Of a DNA stretch of 64,000 nt, positions 34,846 to 44,423 are shown piece by piece (position 1 is the stretch's first letter; each line of letters opens with the position of its first letter). Location of the stretch: NCBI GenBank assembly GCA_964389525.1, contig CAYMEX010000008.1, positions 1 to 64,000 on the forward strand, written 5' to 3'. Origin of the DNA: JAFLTL01 sp964389525. GTDB lineage: Bacteria > Bacteroidota > Bacteroidia > Bacteroidales > Muribaculaceae. Below the pieces are notes generated by a model. The model searched no databases, was not told the DNA's origin, and saw nothing but the letters and a program-made list of their open reading frames with translations. The translations under genes were made by a program, and so were the position numbers.

Positions 34846-36303
34846 TTAACTGTTGAGCTCTGACCATGTCACGATCGGATGAAGCGCGGCTTCCGTGTCA
34901 TCCGGGCGGGTCACAGGTGTAAGATGTGGCGCGCTCTTCACTGTCTCCGGGTCCTCGGCGGCTTCACGGGCAATGTCGTGCATCACCTCGATGAATTGGT
35001 CGAGCGTATCCTTGCTTTCGGTCTCTGTCGGCTCGATCATAAGAGCTTCATGGAAAAGCAGCGGGAAATATATTGTAGGAGCGTGATAGCCGCGGTCAAG
35101 CAGACGTTTCGCTACATTGAGCGTCGTCACTCCCGTTGACTTGTCTTTCAGTCCGTCAAACACAAATTCATGCTTGCAGAGTCCGTCGATCGGAAGCAGA
35201 TAGCTGTCGCGGAGCTTTTCTTTCACATAGTTGGCATTGAGAGTGGCAAGTTTGCCAGCCTCGGCAAGACCCTGATGACCGAGCGAAAGGATGTAGGCGA
35301 GTGCACGGGCCTGTACTGCGAAATTGCCGAGAGTAGCCGATATGCTGCCAAGCGCTGTGTCGGTCGTGGTCAGCGAATAGCTGCCGTCGTCATTCTTCAC
35401 CACACGCGGGTTGGGCAGGAACTGCTCGAGTCCGGCTCTCACTCCCACCGGACCCGAACCGGGGCCGCCGCCGCCATGAGGAGTCGAGAACGTCTTGTGA
35501 AGATTTATGTGCATCACGTCAAAGCCCATGTCGCCCGGACGAGCCATGCCAAGCATCGGGTTGAGGTTGGCGCCGTCGTAGTAGAGAAGCGCGCCTGCCT
35601 CATGTACCAGACTGGCGATCTCCGGGATATTCTTCTCAAAAATGCCGAGTGTGTTGGGGTTGGTCATCATCACGGCGGCTATTGTCTCATCAAGCAGCGG
35701 ACGCAGATCATCCACATCGACTGTGCCGTCCTCGCGGCTCTTGACTTCGACGATCTCGAGGCCGGCTACAGCAGCCGAAGCCGGATTCGTTCCGTGCGCG
35801 CTGTCGGGCACAATCACCTTAACACGCTTTTCGTCGCCGCGCGACATATGATAGGCTCTGATCACCATCAGACCGGTGAGCTCGCCATGTGCTCCGGCAA
35901 ACGGATTGAGCGTAAACTCCTTCATTCCGCCGATTTCGGCAAGATATCCCTGAAGTGTGTGATATAGCTCCAGAGCACCCTGCACTGTCGATTCAGGCTG
36001 CAGCGGATGCAGATGTGCGATCGACGGGTGAGCGGCAATCTCCTCGTTGATTTTCGGATTATACTTCATTGTGCACGATCCGAGAGGATAGAAGCCCGTA
36101 TCGACACCGAAGTTGTTTGTACTGAGATTATTGTAATGACGCACAACCGACGGTTCATCGACTTCGGGAAGCTCGGGAGCATTCTCGCGCATGAGCTGAG
36201 AGGGGAGTGCCACCTCTTCAAATCCATTGTCGGGCAGATAATAGCCCTTACGTCCGGGACGCGAAACCTCAAAAATGAGATTGCTGTAAAAATCGCGATT
36301 CAT
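34846..36303 (-). CDS. gcvPB: Glycine dehydrogenase (decarboxylating) subunit 2
   Basis: This 485-residue protein carries the catalytic PLP site of the split P-protein, with the Schiff-base Lys in HINLHKTFSTPHGGGGPGSG (about residues 255-274). It decarboxylates glycine and passes methylamine to lipoylated GcvH. Bacteroidetes may have either fused or two-gene P-protein; this genome has the two-gene form. It lies 13 nt after gcvPA and 2 nt before lpdA. Confidence 0.95.
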   Translation of the reverse strand: MNRDFYSNLIFEVSRPGRKGYYLPDNGFEEVALPSQLMRENAPELPEVDEPSVVRHYNNLSTNNFGVDTGFYPLGSCTMKYNPKINEEIAAHPSIAHLHPLQPESTVQGALELYHTLQGYLAEIGGMKEFTLNPFAGAHGELTGLMVIRAYHMSRGDEKRVKVIVPDSAHGTNPASAAVAGLEIVEVKSREDGTVDVDDLRPLLDETIAAVMMTNPNTLGIFEKNIPEIASLVHEAGALLYYDGANLNPMLGMARPGDMGFDVMHINLHKTFSTPHGGGGPGSGPVGVRAGLEQFLPNPRVVKNDDGSYSLTTTDTALGSISATLGNFAVQARALAYILSLGHQGLAEAGKLATLNANYVKEKLRDSYLLPIDGLCKHEFVFDGLKDKSTGVTTLNVAKRLLDRGYHAPTIYFPLLFHEALMIEPTETESKDTLDQFIEVMHDIAREAAEDPETVKSAPHLTPVTRPDDTEAALHPIVTWSELNS

Positions 36304-36316
36304 GATTGAAATCAGT

Positions 36317-37654
36317 TCAGAGGTTATTGGCTATTTCTACAAGTTTCTCAAGGCTTTCTCTCGAAGCAGTTTCCGTGACTGCGATCAGCAGATTGTCACC
36401 GTCAAGTCTCACACCGGCCAATATGCCTGCGGCATCAGCCTGACGCATGAATTTATCGACACATGTGCCGTCATGAGCGGTCAGGCAGAACTCGTTGAGA
36501 TATACACTGTCGGGATAAGTCTGCGAGAATTTGCCCGTTGCGGTCAGCTTGTCGCAGAGCCAGTGCGCGCCGGCCACACCTGCTTTCACTGTCTCCTGCA
36601 GTCCTTTGGTTCCGAGAAGCGACATATAGATTGTCACATACAGAGCCATCAGACCCTGGTTTGAACAGATATTGCTTGTAGCCTTCTCGCGGCGTATGTG
36701 TTGTTCGCGTGCCTGCAGCGTCAGCACAAACGTGCGGCGTCCTTCACTGTCTTTTGTCGCGCCGACTATGCGTCCCGGCATTTTCCTCATCAGAGCCTTT
36801 TTCGCACAAAGGAAACCGAGATACGGACCGCCGAAACTCAGGGGTATGCCAAGTGACTGTGCATCGCCGACAGCGATGTCGGCGCCCCATTCTCCCGGAC
36901 TCTTGATCGAAGCCTGGTCTCCGGCGATACAGTGCATTATAAGAAGCGATTTCACCTTATGGCACATATCGGCGACACCTGCATAGTCCTCAAGTATTCC
37001 ATAGAAGTTAGGCGTTGCAACGATCACGCCTGCCACATCACCGCCCTCAAGCATCTTTTCCATGTCGGGAAGCGAGGTTGTGCCGTTGGCGGTCGCAGGT
37101 ATTTCATCGATAGCGATACCGTGATACTTGGCGTAGGTGCTGACAACCGATTTCACTGCAGGAGCCACCGTAGCCGATATAAGCACACGGTTTTTCTTGC
37201 GTCCTGCGGCCACAGCCATCATCATCGCCTCGGCGGTAGCGGTTGCGCCGTCATACATCGAGGCGTTCGACACCTCCATGCCGGTCAGCGAGGCCATCAT
37301 CGACTGATACTCGAATATATACTGGAGCGTACCCTGCGAGATTTCAGGCTGATACGGAGTATATGCCGTAAGAAATTCTGACCGTGAGATCAGCGATGCG
37401 ATAGCAGCCGGAGCCTGATGGTCATAAAACCCTGCTCCGGCAAGTATCGTCTCATATGTCGTATTCTTTTTGCCAAGATCATTGAAGAACTTTCTCACCT
37501 CATGTTCACTCATCTCCGACGGCACATTGTATGTACCTTTGAATTTGAGCTGCTCGGGCACGTCGGCATAAAGATCTTCAAGAGTTTTCACTCCGCAGGT
37601 CTCGAGCATAGAGGCGATATCCTCCTGTGAATGGGGAAAATATCTGTGTGACAT
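36317..37654 (-). CDS. gcvPA: Glycine dehydrogenase (decarboxylating) subunit 1
   Basis: This 445-residue alpha subunit of the split P-protein begins HRYFPHSQEDIASML and contains the conserved TAYTPYQPEISQGTLQYIFE segment (about 94-113). It has the PLP-enzyme fold but not the catalytic lysine, and acts with GcvPB. A 109-bp gap containing a strong hairpin (37685-37738) separates it from gcvH upstream. Confidence 0.95.
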   Translation of the reverse strand: MSHRYFPHSQEDIASMLETCGVKTLEDLYADVPEQLKFKGTYNVPSEMSEHEVRKFFNDLGKKNTTYETILAGAGFYDHQAPAAIASLISRSEFLTAYTPYQPEISQGTLQYIFEYQSMMASLTGMEVSNASMYDGATATAEAMMMAVAAGRKKNRVLISATVAPAVKSVVSTYAKYHGIAIDEIPATANGTTSLPDMEKMLEGGDVAGVIVATPNFYGILEDYAGVADMCHKVKSLLIMHCIAGDQASIKSPGEWGADIAVGDAQSLGIPLSFGGPYLGFLCAKKALMRKMPGRIVGATKDSEGRRTFVLTLQAREQHIRREKATSNICSNQGLMALYVTIYMSLLGTKGLQETVKAGVAGAHWLCDKLTATGKFSQTYPDSVYLNEFCLTAHDGTCVDKFMRQADAAGILAGVRLDGDNLLIAVTETASRESLEKLVEIANNL

Positions 37655-37684
37655 GGTGATTATGGATTCCTTGTTATGATAGAG

Positions 37685-37738
37685 ATTCCCGCGTAGGCCC
37701 CGGGCTGTTGTTCAACACAGAGAGGTCAACGCGGGAAT
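37685..37738 (-). promoter_or_regulatory. Intercistronic hairpin between gcvH and gcvPA
   Basis: A perfect 10-bp stem (37685-37694 with 37729-37738) encloses a second hairpin (37705-37718, CTGT...ACAG type). There is no T-tract after it on the minus strand, so it is unlikely to be a simple terminator for gcvH. Possible roles are protecting the upstream gcvTH message or attenuating read-through to gcvP, consistent with a higher need for the carrier protein. Confidence 0.55.
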
Positions 37739-37763
37739 TTTTCAGATAAATCCTTTCAGGATA

Positions 37764-38141
37764 TCAATGTTCGTTCTCACACAGAGTCTTGTATGCTGCC
37801 TCGTCAAGCAGATTGTTAAGCTCCTCGGCATCCGAGATCTCCACCTTGATGATCCAGTTGGCCATTGCGTCTTCGTTGACAAGGCGGGGATTCTCCTCGA
37901 GTGCCTCGTTCACAGCGATGACTGTGCCGCTGACGGGGGCGATAAGGTCGCTGGCGGCCTTCACGCTCTCTATTGCTCCGAAATCTTCGCCGGCTGTGAT
38001 CTCGTCGCCCTCTTCAGGCATGTCGACATATACCACGTTGCCTAACTGGTGCTGTGCGAAATCGCTGATACCGATGTAACCGGTGCCGTCTTCCTCTACA
38101 CGGATATACTCGTGAGAAGGGGAGTAGTAGATCTTACTCAT
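37764..38141 (-). CDS. gcvH: Glycine cleavage system H protein
   Basis: This 125-residue lipoyl carrier protein shuttles the aminomethyl group from the P-protein to GcvT and is reoxidised by Lpd. The lipoylated residue is Lys61 in the classic ESVKAAS context. The length is normal. It lies 60 nt after gcvT. Confidence 0.96.
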   Translation of the reverse strand: MSKIYYSPSHEYIRVEEDGTGYIGISDFAQHQLGNVVYVDMPEEGDEITAGEDFGAIESVKAASDLIAPVSGTVIAVNEALEENPRLVNEDAMANWIIKVEISDAEELNNLLDEAAYKTLCENEH

Positions 38142-38201
38142 GATCGTTATATTGGGGAGTCTTGTTATTATTTTATTATTACAAATGCCTGTTGCGGCCT
38201 T

Positions 38202-39299
38202 TTACTGTTTGTAGCTCTTTTTATAGAACTTCTTTTTCACGACAACTGCCGGAAATGTCTTACGACGGATGCGCACCTTCACTTCCGTGCCTAAAGCGGC
38301 ATAGCGGGCATCGATAAGAGCCATCGCGATGCTTTTGTCAACCGAGATAGCATGATAGCCGGTCGTCACCTGACCGATCACCTCATCCTCGGCATTAAGC
38401 ACATCATAGCCGTGTCGCGGTATTGCACGATCCTGAAGCTCGATACCCACGAGTTTACGCTTGGGGCCTTCTGCTTTCTGTGCTGCTACAGCCTCTTTGC
38501 CGATAAACTCCGGCTTGTCGAGTTTCACGAATATGCCGAGCCCGGCTTCGATAGGAGTGATGTCGTCGGCAAGCTCGTCGCCATAGAGGGGGAGACCTAC
38601 CTCAAAACGGAGAGTGTCGCGGCATCCGAGTCCGCAAGGCTCTGCACGTCCCGATGAGATCAGCGTTTCCCACACCTGCTGGATTGTGGCCGGCGTGGCA
38701 TAAATTTCAAATCCGTCTTCCCCGGTATAGCCTGTACGACTCACAATCACCTGCTCGCCGTTATATTCATAGGTTGAAAAGCAATAGAAATCAAGATCGG
38801 CAACCTTAAGCCCAAGTACTTCTGTCACGACAGACTCCGCCTTTGGGCCCTGTATGGCTATTTCACCATAATGTTCGCTCTGGTGATCGATCTTTACGTC
38901 AAATCCTTCGGCATGTCCTTGTATCCAGGCCACATCCTTGTCGATATTGGCGGCATTTATCACAAGGAAAAAATCATTTTCACCGCGTTTGTACACAATC
39001 AGGTCGTCGACAGTGCCGCCGTCGGGGTGGAGCATCATGCCGTAATAGCACTTTCCGCAAGGTGCACCCGTCAGGTCATTGGTGAAGATGTAATTGACAT
39101 ATTTTTCCGCATCAGGGCCGGTCACTGCCACCTCTCCCATATGGGAAACGTCAAATATGCCGCAGGCATTTCTCACTGCATTGTGTTCTTCTACAATCCC
39201 CTTGTACTGGATTGGCATATCAAATCCGCCGAAAGGGCTGATCTGTGCTCCAAGTTTCACGTGGCTGTCATATAGACACGTACGTTTATTCTGATCCAT
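38202..39299 (-). CDS. gcvT: Aminomethyltransferase (glycine cleavage T protein)
   Basis: This 365-residue protein transfers the one-carbon unit from GcvH-bound aminomethyl to tetrahydrofolate, releasing ammonia. It has the N-terminal FGGFDMPIQYKGIVEEH and FDVSHMGEV segments, with the conserved catalytic Asp region near 100 (VDDLIVYKR). It is the first gene of gcvT-gcvH-gcvPA-gcvPB-lpdA-adh-tsaB. A -7 promoter box is at 39342-39349 and the leader is only about 35 nt, too short for a glycine riboswitch. Confidence 0.95.
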   Translation of the reverse strand: MDQNKRTCLYDSHVKLGAQISPFGGFDMPIQYKGIVEEHNAVRNACGIFDVSHMGEVAVTGPDAEKYVNYIFTNDLTGAPCGKCYYGMMLHPDGGTVDDLIVYKRGENDFFLVINAANIDKDVAWIQGHAEGFDVKIDHQSEHYGEIAIQGPKAESVVTEVLGLKVADLDFYCFSTYEYNGEQVIVSRTGYTGEDGFEIYATPATIQQVWETLISSGRAEPCGLGCRDTLRFEVGLPLYGDELADDITPIEAGLGIFVKLDKPEFIGKEAVAAQKAEGPKRKLVGIELQDRAIPRHGYDVLNAEDEVIGQVTTGYHAISVDKSIAMALIDARYAALGTEVKVRIRRKTFPAVVVKKKFYKKSYKQ

Positions 39300-39341
39300 T
39301 TGGGTTTGGTATTGATATTTGGGTTGTTTTATGTCTTATGG

Positions 39342-39349
39342 CAAAGATA
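39342..39349 (-). promoter_or_regulatory. -7 promoter element of the gcv operon
   Basis: TATCTTTG on the minus strand matches the Bacteroidetes -7 consensus exactly and lies 42 nt before the gcvT ATG. A TTG is found 23 nt further upstream, slightly outside the usual -33 spacing. Confidence 0.55.
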
Positions 39350-39417
39350 CAAAAGAAAAATTTTAAAAGCCACAATTCTCATGTGACATTTCTCGGCATA
39401 AAATCACTTGTATTGAG

Positions 39418-40614
39418 CTACACTTTTCGCGACCCAAGCCACGTGCCTTTCTTCCATAAATACTCGAGCGGGCCCTGACGGTGTGATGCAAGCCAGCGGT
39501 TGCTGAACAGCAGTTGCAATGCGAAAATGGCGCCCCCGATAAGCAGTGACTCAAATGCGCCTGTCCTGCACCAGAGATTAAGGCCGAAATGATAGTATAT
39601 GGCTACTCCGATGATCGACTGGCCGATGTAGTTGGTAAGACTCATGCGGCCGTAATTTGAAATAAACCGCTGGATGCCATAACCGTTTCCGGCATGAAAC
39701 CATATGATCATAAAAAGCGACACAAACGCGGTCATAAAAGAGAAGTTGTATAGCATTGACACTGCTATACGATAGTATGCCGCAATCGTGACGTTTGAGA
39801 TCAGCCCAGTTGTCATGGTCTTGAGAAGGTAGAGCGGAACACCGGCCGCTAAAGCCGCAACAAAAGCCCTTTGCCAGAAACGGCGGCTTTTATCCGACAG
39901 CTCGAAATACGACTTTCTCCCGAGCCACATTCCGAACATAAACAGTGCGGGAGTCTGAAACAGGCGTCCGGCCTCTACTTGCCAGAAATTACTGTATAGC
40001 TGCCCGTTCCATATATTGTTGGCAAGCGTCTGCAGCAGATTGCCGTTGCGGCCCACATACTCTGCCGAAGCATAAAACTGCATGAACGAGGAGTTGGTAT
40101 CGATATACTCCGGATTGAAAAGTGCATAAACGATTTTACACCAGCACCATGGCTGGAGCATCAGAAATGATGCCACACACAGAAGCGTGCGGTTGCTCCA
40201 CGACGAGGCAGGTATAAGTGCAAGACCGCAGAATGCATAGAGCAGGAGAATGTCGCCGTTGTAGAACAGCGCATGTAGTTGCGCGAAACCAGCCAGCAGA
40301 AACATTCTCCACGCAAACCGGGCGCGGAAATCGACTCCACGGCGACGTGCGTTACGCATCTGTATAAAAAAGCTGAATCCGAAAAGGAGCGAGAATGTGG
40401 CGTACGCTTTTCCGGCAGAAAGAAAATACACGATCTCGGTGGTCTTGGCGTCAAGCCACTGCAGCCATTCAGCGCGAGGTTCCGGCCCATAGAAAATGTT
40501 ATAGTGTTCAAGATTATGAATCAGGACAATTGCCAGAAGTGCAAACCCACGAAGTGCGTCTACAGCCTCAAGACGTCCGGTCGACGGTCGCAAGTCTTTA
40601 TATGATAATGCCAT
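39418..40614 (-). CDS. DUF418-family membrane protein
   Basis: This 398-residue inner-membrane protein has about 9-10 hydrophobic helices. The N-terminal RLEAVDALRGFALLAIVLIHN (given here as RLEAVDALRGFAL then LAIVLIHN) and C-terminal LTNYIGQSIIGVAIYYHFGL regions are typical of DUF418, a family distantly related to acyltransferase-3/OpgC membrane proteins. A transport or glycan-modification role is possible but unproven. It lies 25 nt after the lipid A deacylase gene. Confidence 0.8.
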   Translation of the reverse strand: MALSYKDLRPSTGRLEAVDALRGFALLAIVLIHNLEHYNIFYGPEPRAEWLQWLDAKTTEIVYFLSAGKAYATFSLLFGFSFFIQMRNARRRGVDFRARFAWRMFLLAGFAQLHALFYNGDILLLYAFCGLALIPASSWSNRTLLCVASFLMLQPWCWCKIVYALFNPEYIDTNSSFMQFYASAEYVGRNGNLLQTLANNIWNGQLYSNFWQVEAGRLFQTPALFMFGMWLGRKSYFELSDKSRRFWQRAFVAALAAGVPLYLLKTMTTGLISNVTIAAYYRIAVSMLYNFSFMTAFVSLFMIIWFHAGNGYGIQRFISNYGRMSLTNYIGQSIIGVAIYYHFGLNLWCRTGAFESLLIGGAIFALQLLFSNRWLASHRQGPLEYLWKKGTWLGSRKV

Positions 40615-40639
40615 GTTAAGTTTTTGCGTATGATTTTGA

Positions 40640-41836
40640 TTATAATCTCACTCCCACACCTAGCATAAGATTCTGAGGATCCTTGAACCCGCCGAGGCGG
40701 TATCCTACATTAAGAAATACATTCCGTAAAACAAATGTCTTAAGCGATAGCGATTGGTAAAAACGCCTGTCGCCCTTTGGGTTTAGCATATTTATTCCCA
40801 GGCCGGCATTTATAGCGAATATCGGCATTATCAGTTCTGCATGTGCCGAAGCCCCGATGCCGAGTTGCTTGAAAAAAGGAGGACGATGAAACTTTATATG
40901 CTCGTCAAAGCTGCCTTCAACCCAGTAAGGCGATAGACCGCCGCTTTCGTCGTATTGGACGTCGAGTGCGGCACCGGCCGCAAACAGGCGGTTAAACTTG
41001 CGCATAGGGGAGAACTGTATGCCCGCCACACCGAAATGTCCCGGTGTCAGTTGCGGGAAATCCCCACCGACAGTCAGAACCCTTTTACGCCATGCCCCAT
41101 AGGCAAGAATGTCGTAAAACCATTCCGGACGGTCTGCTTCTTCTTCAAGAGTTCCGGCCACCGGCCTACGGTGGGATTTATTATGTGGGGCGATCACATA
41201 TGTCATACCTAAAACAGCACCGACGGTGTTTATTCCGGAATTTGGTATTGAAGTGTTGCCGTTTGAATAATGGCTTGCCTCGACTCCGAGTGACATGATC
41301 CAGTTGTCCGACAGGCTGTAATTAAGCCTTGCACCAAGTGCCATATGAGCTGTGACAGAAGTGCTCACGGGTGCATTGTTCCATGTGCCCATATGATGGT
41401 GTTTCCAGCCTATGGCCGCTCCGAACTTCCACTCATACCCGAGCCACAGACGGCTGTTGAAATGCACAATTGGTGCACCTTGAAACACATGAGCCAGAAT
41501 GGGGGTTCCTAAAATCCCGTTCCCATCAAAAGGATTAACGCCCAGACCGACACCCTGATAAAGCCCTTTATATAGTTGTCCTTCACGAGTGTCTTCATTG
41601 AAACTAAACCCGATCCTTGCCGTCCCCGACAGATTGCCACCGATTCCATTTTGGTCTGGATTTTCACCACGTATGAAGCTGTTGGTTTTAAGCGTCATTG
41701 AAGGAGTGATCTCAACACCGGCATGCCATTGAAGCGGTCTGCTGAATGCCGAAGGAATAGTGTCGCGGCCATTTGCAGAAACGACAGAATAAGACAGTGC
41801 CAATAAGATAGCCGGCAATACTCTACTCATATTCAT
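40640..41836 (-). CDS. PagL-like lipid A deacylase / acyloxyacyl hydrolase
   Basis: This 398-residue outer-membrane beta-barrel protein has a signal peptide (about 1-21). The PagL-type catalytic segment SHYSNG is present with His189 and Ser191, followed by NTSIPNSGINT as in lipid A 3-O-deacylases. It is much longer than PagL itself (about 170 residues), with extra N-terminal and C-terminal barrel sequence as in Bacteroidales homologues. It probably removes an acyl chain from lipid A. Its start overlaps the upstream lipoprotein gene by 14 nt, suggesting coupled expression. Confidence 0.75.
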   Translation of the reverse strand: MNMSRVLPAILLALSYSVVSANGRDTIPSAFSRPLQWHAGVEITPSMTLKTNSFIRGENPDQNGIGGNLSGTARIGFSFNEDTREGQLYKGLYQGVGLGVNPFDGNGILGTPILAHVFQGAPIVHFNSRLWLGYEWKFGAAIGWKHHHMGTWNNAPVSTSVTAHMALGARLNYSLSDNWIMSLGVEASHYSNGNTSIPNSGINTVGAVLGMTYVIAPHNKSHRRPVAGTLEEEADRPEWFYDILAYGAWRKRVLTVGGDFPQLTPGHFGVAGIQFSPMRKFNRLFAAGAALDVQYDESGGLSPYWVEGSFDEHIKFHRPPFFKQLGIGASAHAELIMPIFAINAGLGINMLNPKGDRRFYQSLSLKTFVLRNVFLNVGYRLGGFKDPQNLMLGVGVRL

Positions 41837-42755
41837 CTGAAGTGGTGATTATCTCGTAACCTGTCGGTTCTACTGCTTCGCAGGTAAAATGTGTTGAGAA
41901 CGTCCTTCCCGACACAGGGTTAACATATTCGATTGTACCGCGTGATTTTGCTTTCGACATAGTCACTGCTGTGCGTATATACGTTATTGATTCTGGAGGT
42001 ATTTCAACTTTCTCTTTTACATTCAGATTTTTCGGAGTATAATTGAATGTGACTTCTGGCACAACCTCCATTTCATTGCCAAGACACCATGTACCGTCGA
42101 CATTAGTGGGCAATTTAAGTTTTATCTTCTTTATTCTCGCCCAATTTTCCGATGGCTCTACAATCCCATGCGCCTGAAATCCGGCATACGGATCAATCTC
42201 CACATATTGAGTCGATGGAGAATTATTGTTTATCCTAAAAGTCCTATAAGACTTATATGGGATAGTTGTTTCGATGATCTCCTGATCATATGTTATATTC
42301 ACTGCTTCACTTTCCTGTCCGGGGCATAACTCTATATTGATAAATTTAACCGTATAATCATATCTTAATCTTATCGTTACACTCAAGGTGTCGCCATAAC
42401 TGTTTTCTTTGCTGTGAAATACTATTTGGCCATTGTCAATAGTCAGGTCATACATCATCCATCGGTTTTCATAATGTATCAGTGCCAGCTCTGTTACAGG
42501 ACATTCCTCTTTCACCTGCTTGCCTTCATGATTATAGAACTTGAATCCCGTATCGTCACTATAATGGTCTATGCCAATCCATTCAAGTCCCTTGGTCTGA
42601 ACGCCGATTTCAGTTTCGCCACCGTCACCTTCAAGTGTGATATTGGTTTCGTCAGGCATCTCTTCTCCGTCTAAAAATACATCGCCGTTGCACGACGTAG
42701 CAAAACACGCCACAAGAAACGATATTAGCACATATTTAAGGTGATTGACCATCAT
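41823..42755 (-). CDS. Lipoprotein of unknown function paired with the PagL-like gene
   Basis: This 310-residue protein has a leader with lipobox ATSC (Cys22), so it is lipidated. The mature part is beta-rich with repeated segments (TNITLEGDGGETEIGVQTKGLEW) reminiscent of BACON-type Ig-like domains. I do not recognise a catalytic site. Two Met codons at 42755 and 42752 are equally possible starts. It is coupled by a 14-nt overlap to the deacylase gene, so it may assist deacylase assembly or recognise the same substrate. Confidence 0.7.
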   Translation of the reverse strand: MMVNHLKYVLISFLVACFATSCNGDVFLDGEEMPDETNITLEGDGGETEIGVQTKGLEWIGIDHYSDDTGFKFYNHEGKQVKEECPVTELALIHYENRWMMYDLTIDNGQIVFHSKENSYGDTLSVTIRLRYDYTVKFINIELCPGQESEAVNITYDQEIIETTIPYKSYRTFRINNNSPSTQYVEIDPYAGFQAHGIVEPSENWARIKKIKLKLPTNVDGTWCLGNEMEVVPEVTFNYTPKNLNVKEKVEIPPESITYIRTAVTMSKAKSRGTIEYVNPVSGRTFSTHFTCEAVEPTGYEIITTSDEYE

Positions 42756-42925
42756 TGCATAAAATGTAACGAATTTTAACGTATTCTACAAAGATAAACC
42801 TAATACTCAATACATCTGCATAAATCATGTTAATTAAACTATTTTTCATATGATTTTCATACAATACATTCAATTATGAATGAAAAATGAAATCCGATAC
42901 AACGTTAAGGCATATTCATGAAAAG

Positions 42926-42958
42926 GGGAGGCCGACACCACTTATATGTCAGCCTCCC
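42926..42958 (-). terminator. Terminator after the GH3 pseudogene
   Basis: A 7-bp GC-rich stem (42926-42932 with 42952-42958) and an inner GACA/TGTC pair (42934-42937 with 42947-42950) are followed by CCTTTTC on the minus strand, 13 nt after the frame ending at 42971. The terminator has outlived the gene's coding capacity. Confidence 0.7.
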
Positions 42959-42970
42959 GCTTGTGTACGA

Positions 42971-44189
42971 TCACTTCATCTCGCAATGCGACTGATTCTT
43001 ATACCTTACAGTCTCTCGATACACAATATCCTCGCTCGATTTACCGATCATTAGTTCAAATTCTCCGGGCTCGGTAACATACTCCATATTTCTGTTCCAC
43101 AGACCTAAATCTCGATAGCCGAGAGTGAATGTCACATCCTTGCTTTCACCGGGATTTACCTTCCTCGACAAGCGCAAGAAGCTGAGGATACACATCCGGT
43201 CTGGCCGCTTCAAGATCAAGTCCGGCACTTACTGCCATGTAGGCAGCCTCCTTTTTATCAGCTGTGACTTTGTGAAAATTATACAGATGCGACACACTTC
43301 CATAGTCCGAGAAAGTGTAACCTGCGAAATTCCAGTCATTTCTCAGCACATCGGTCAGGAGAAAATGATTGGCATGTGCCGGTATTCCGTCAATCTCGTT
43401 ATACGATGGCATAACCGAATACACGTTAGCCTCCTTCACAGCCTTTTCAAAAGGCACAAGATGAAGCGATCTAAGTTCGCGCTCGCCTACAGAAGCAGGA
43501 GCGAGATTCAATCCGGCCCAAGGTATGCTGTAGGCGGCGAAATGTTTGGCCGTACACATGACTTTGCCATTAGGAATACCGTTTTGCGTTTCATCCATGC
43601 TTCCCTGCATACCTGTCACGAAAGCAACGCCCATTTCACCGGTCAGATAAGGATCTTCCGAATAACATTCCTCATTGCGGCCATAGCGTGCATCCCTGAT
43701 GAGATCGAAAAGAGGGGAGAGGGCCTGATCCACACCGGCTGCCGAGGCCTCGGTCGCGATAGCCGACGCCATTTCGTTTATCAGACTGGGATTCCATGTG
43801 CTGCCTTGCGCTATTGCCTGAGGAAATATCGTTGCTCCATAAGCTAAAAGGCCATGCAGACATTCTGCGATCTGAATTGTTGGAATTCCAAGACGTGTGC
43901 TGTCGCGCGACTGCATTTTTGCCCTGGCCGATATACGCGCAATCTTTTCCGCGCCCTCAAACGGGCTGTCACACGTCCCATACATTCGTCTGGTTCTTGT
44001 CACATCATTCAGTCCGACCATACACATCTGGTCCACCTTCTCCTCAAGAGTCATTCGGCTTAACAGATCCTCCACACGATCTGCAACAGGCGCATTTGCA
44101 TCCTTGTAGAGTTGTGCGCTCATTGGCAGACTGCATGACGCCGACAGACATGCAAAGACAAATATTGCTTTAAGGCTCTTATTAATCAT
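42971..44189 (-). pseudogene. GH3 beta-glucosidase, internal deletion and frameshift
   Basis: Residues 1-345 (44189 to about 43155) encode the N-terminal part of a GH3 enzyme: signal peptide, the TLEEKVDQMCMVG motif, and the barrel domain with the nucleophile Asp295 in FSDYGSV. The frame then ends at TGA 43146-43148. In the next frame, about 43165-42971 encodes the C-terminal fibronectin-III-like domain (NPGESKDVTFTLGY). Roughly 300 residues between them, including the alpha/beta sandwich domain and acid/base site, are gone. The junction lies at or near the sequence GGTAAA, which reads as the end of LVEEGK and the start of KVNPGE in two frames. The enzyme cannot be functional. Confidence 0.85.
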
Positions 44190-44276
44190 ATAGAATTATG
44201 GTTATGAGTTTTTATTACGCTAAATTAGCTATTATTATCACATTTTTCATGCGAAAATGGCCACTCCCACAAAAAT

Positions 44277-44330
44277 AAATGCAACAAGCTACCATGCCGC
44301 TATATAAGCTAAATAAGCTACATTAGCTAT
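44277..44330. repeat. 54-bp direct repeat, copy 1
   Basis: It begins AAATGCAACAAGCTACCATG and ends CATTAGCTAT. It matches copy 2 at 44424-44478 at nearly every position, with one inserted A and about three substitutions. It contains several AGCTA words in both orientations. Confidence 0.85.
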
Positions 44331-44423
44331 CAAGCTTATGTAGTTTTAATTTATCAAGTTATTTTTAGACGAGTAGCAAAGAGCTCACAACGCTTACTAA
44401 ATAGCTACGTTATCTCACTCCTG

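Noticed and set aside
39300..39417. Glycine riboswitch upstream of gcvT
   Set aside because: Only about 35-40 nt separate the -7 box from the ATG, and no tandem glycine-aptamer pattern is visible in the 118-bp gap.
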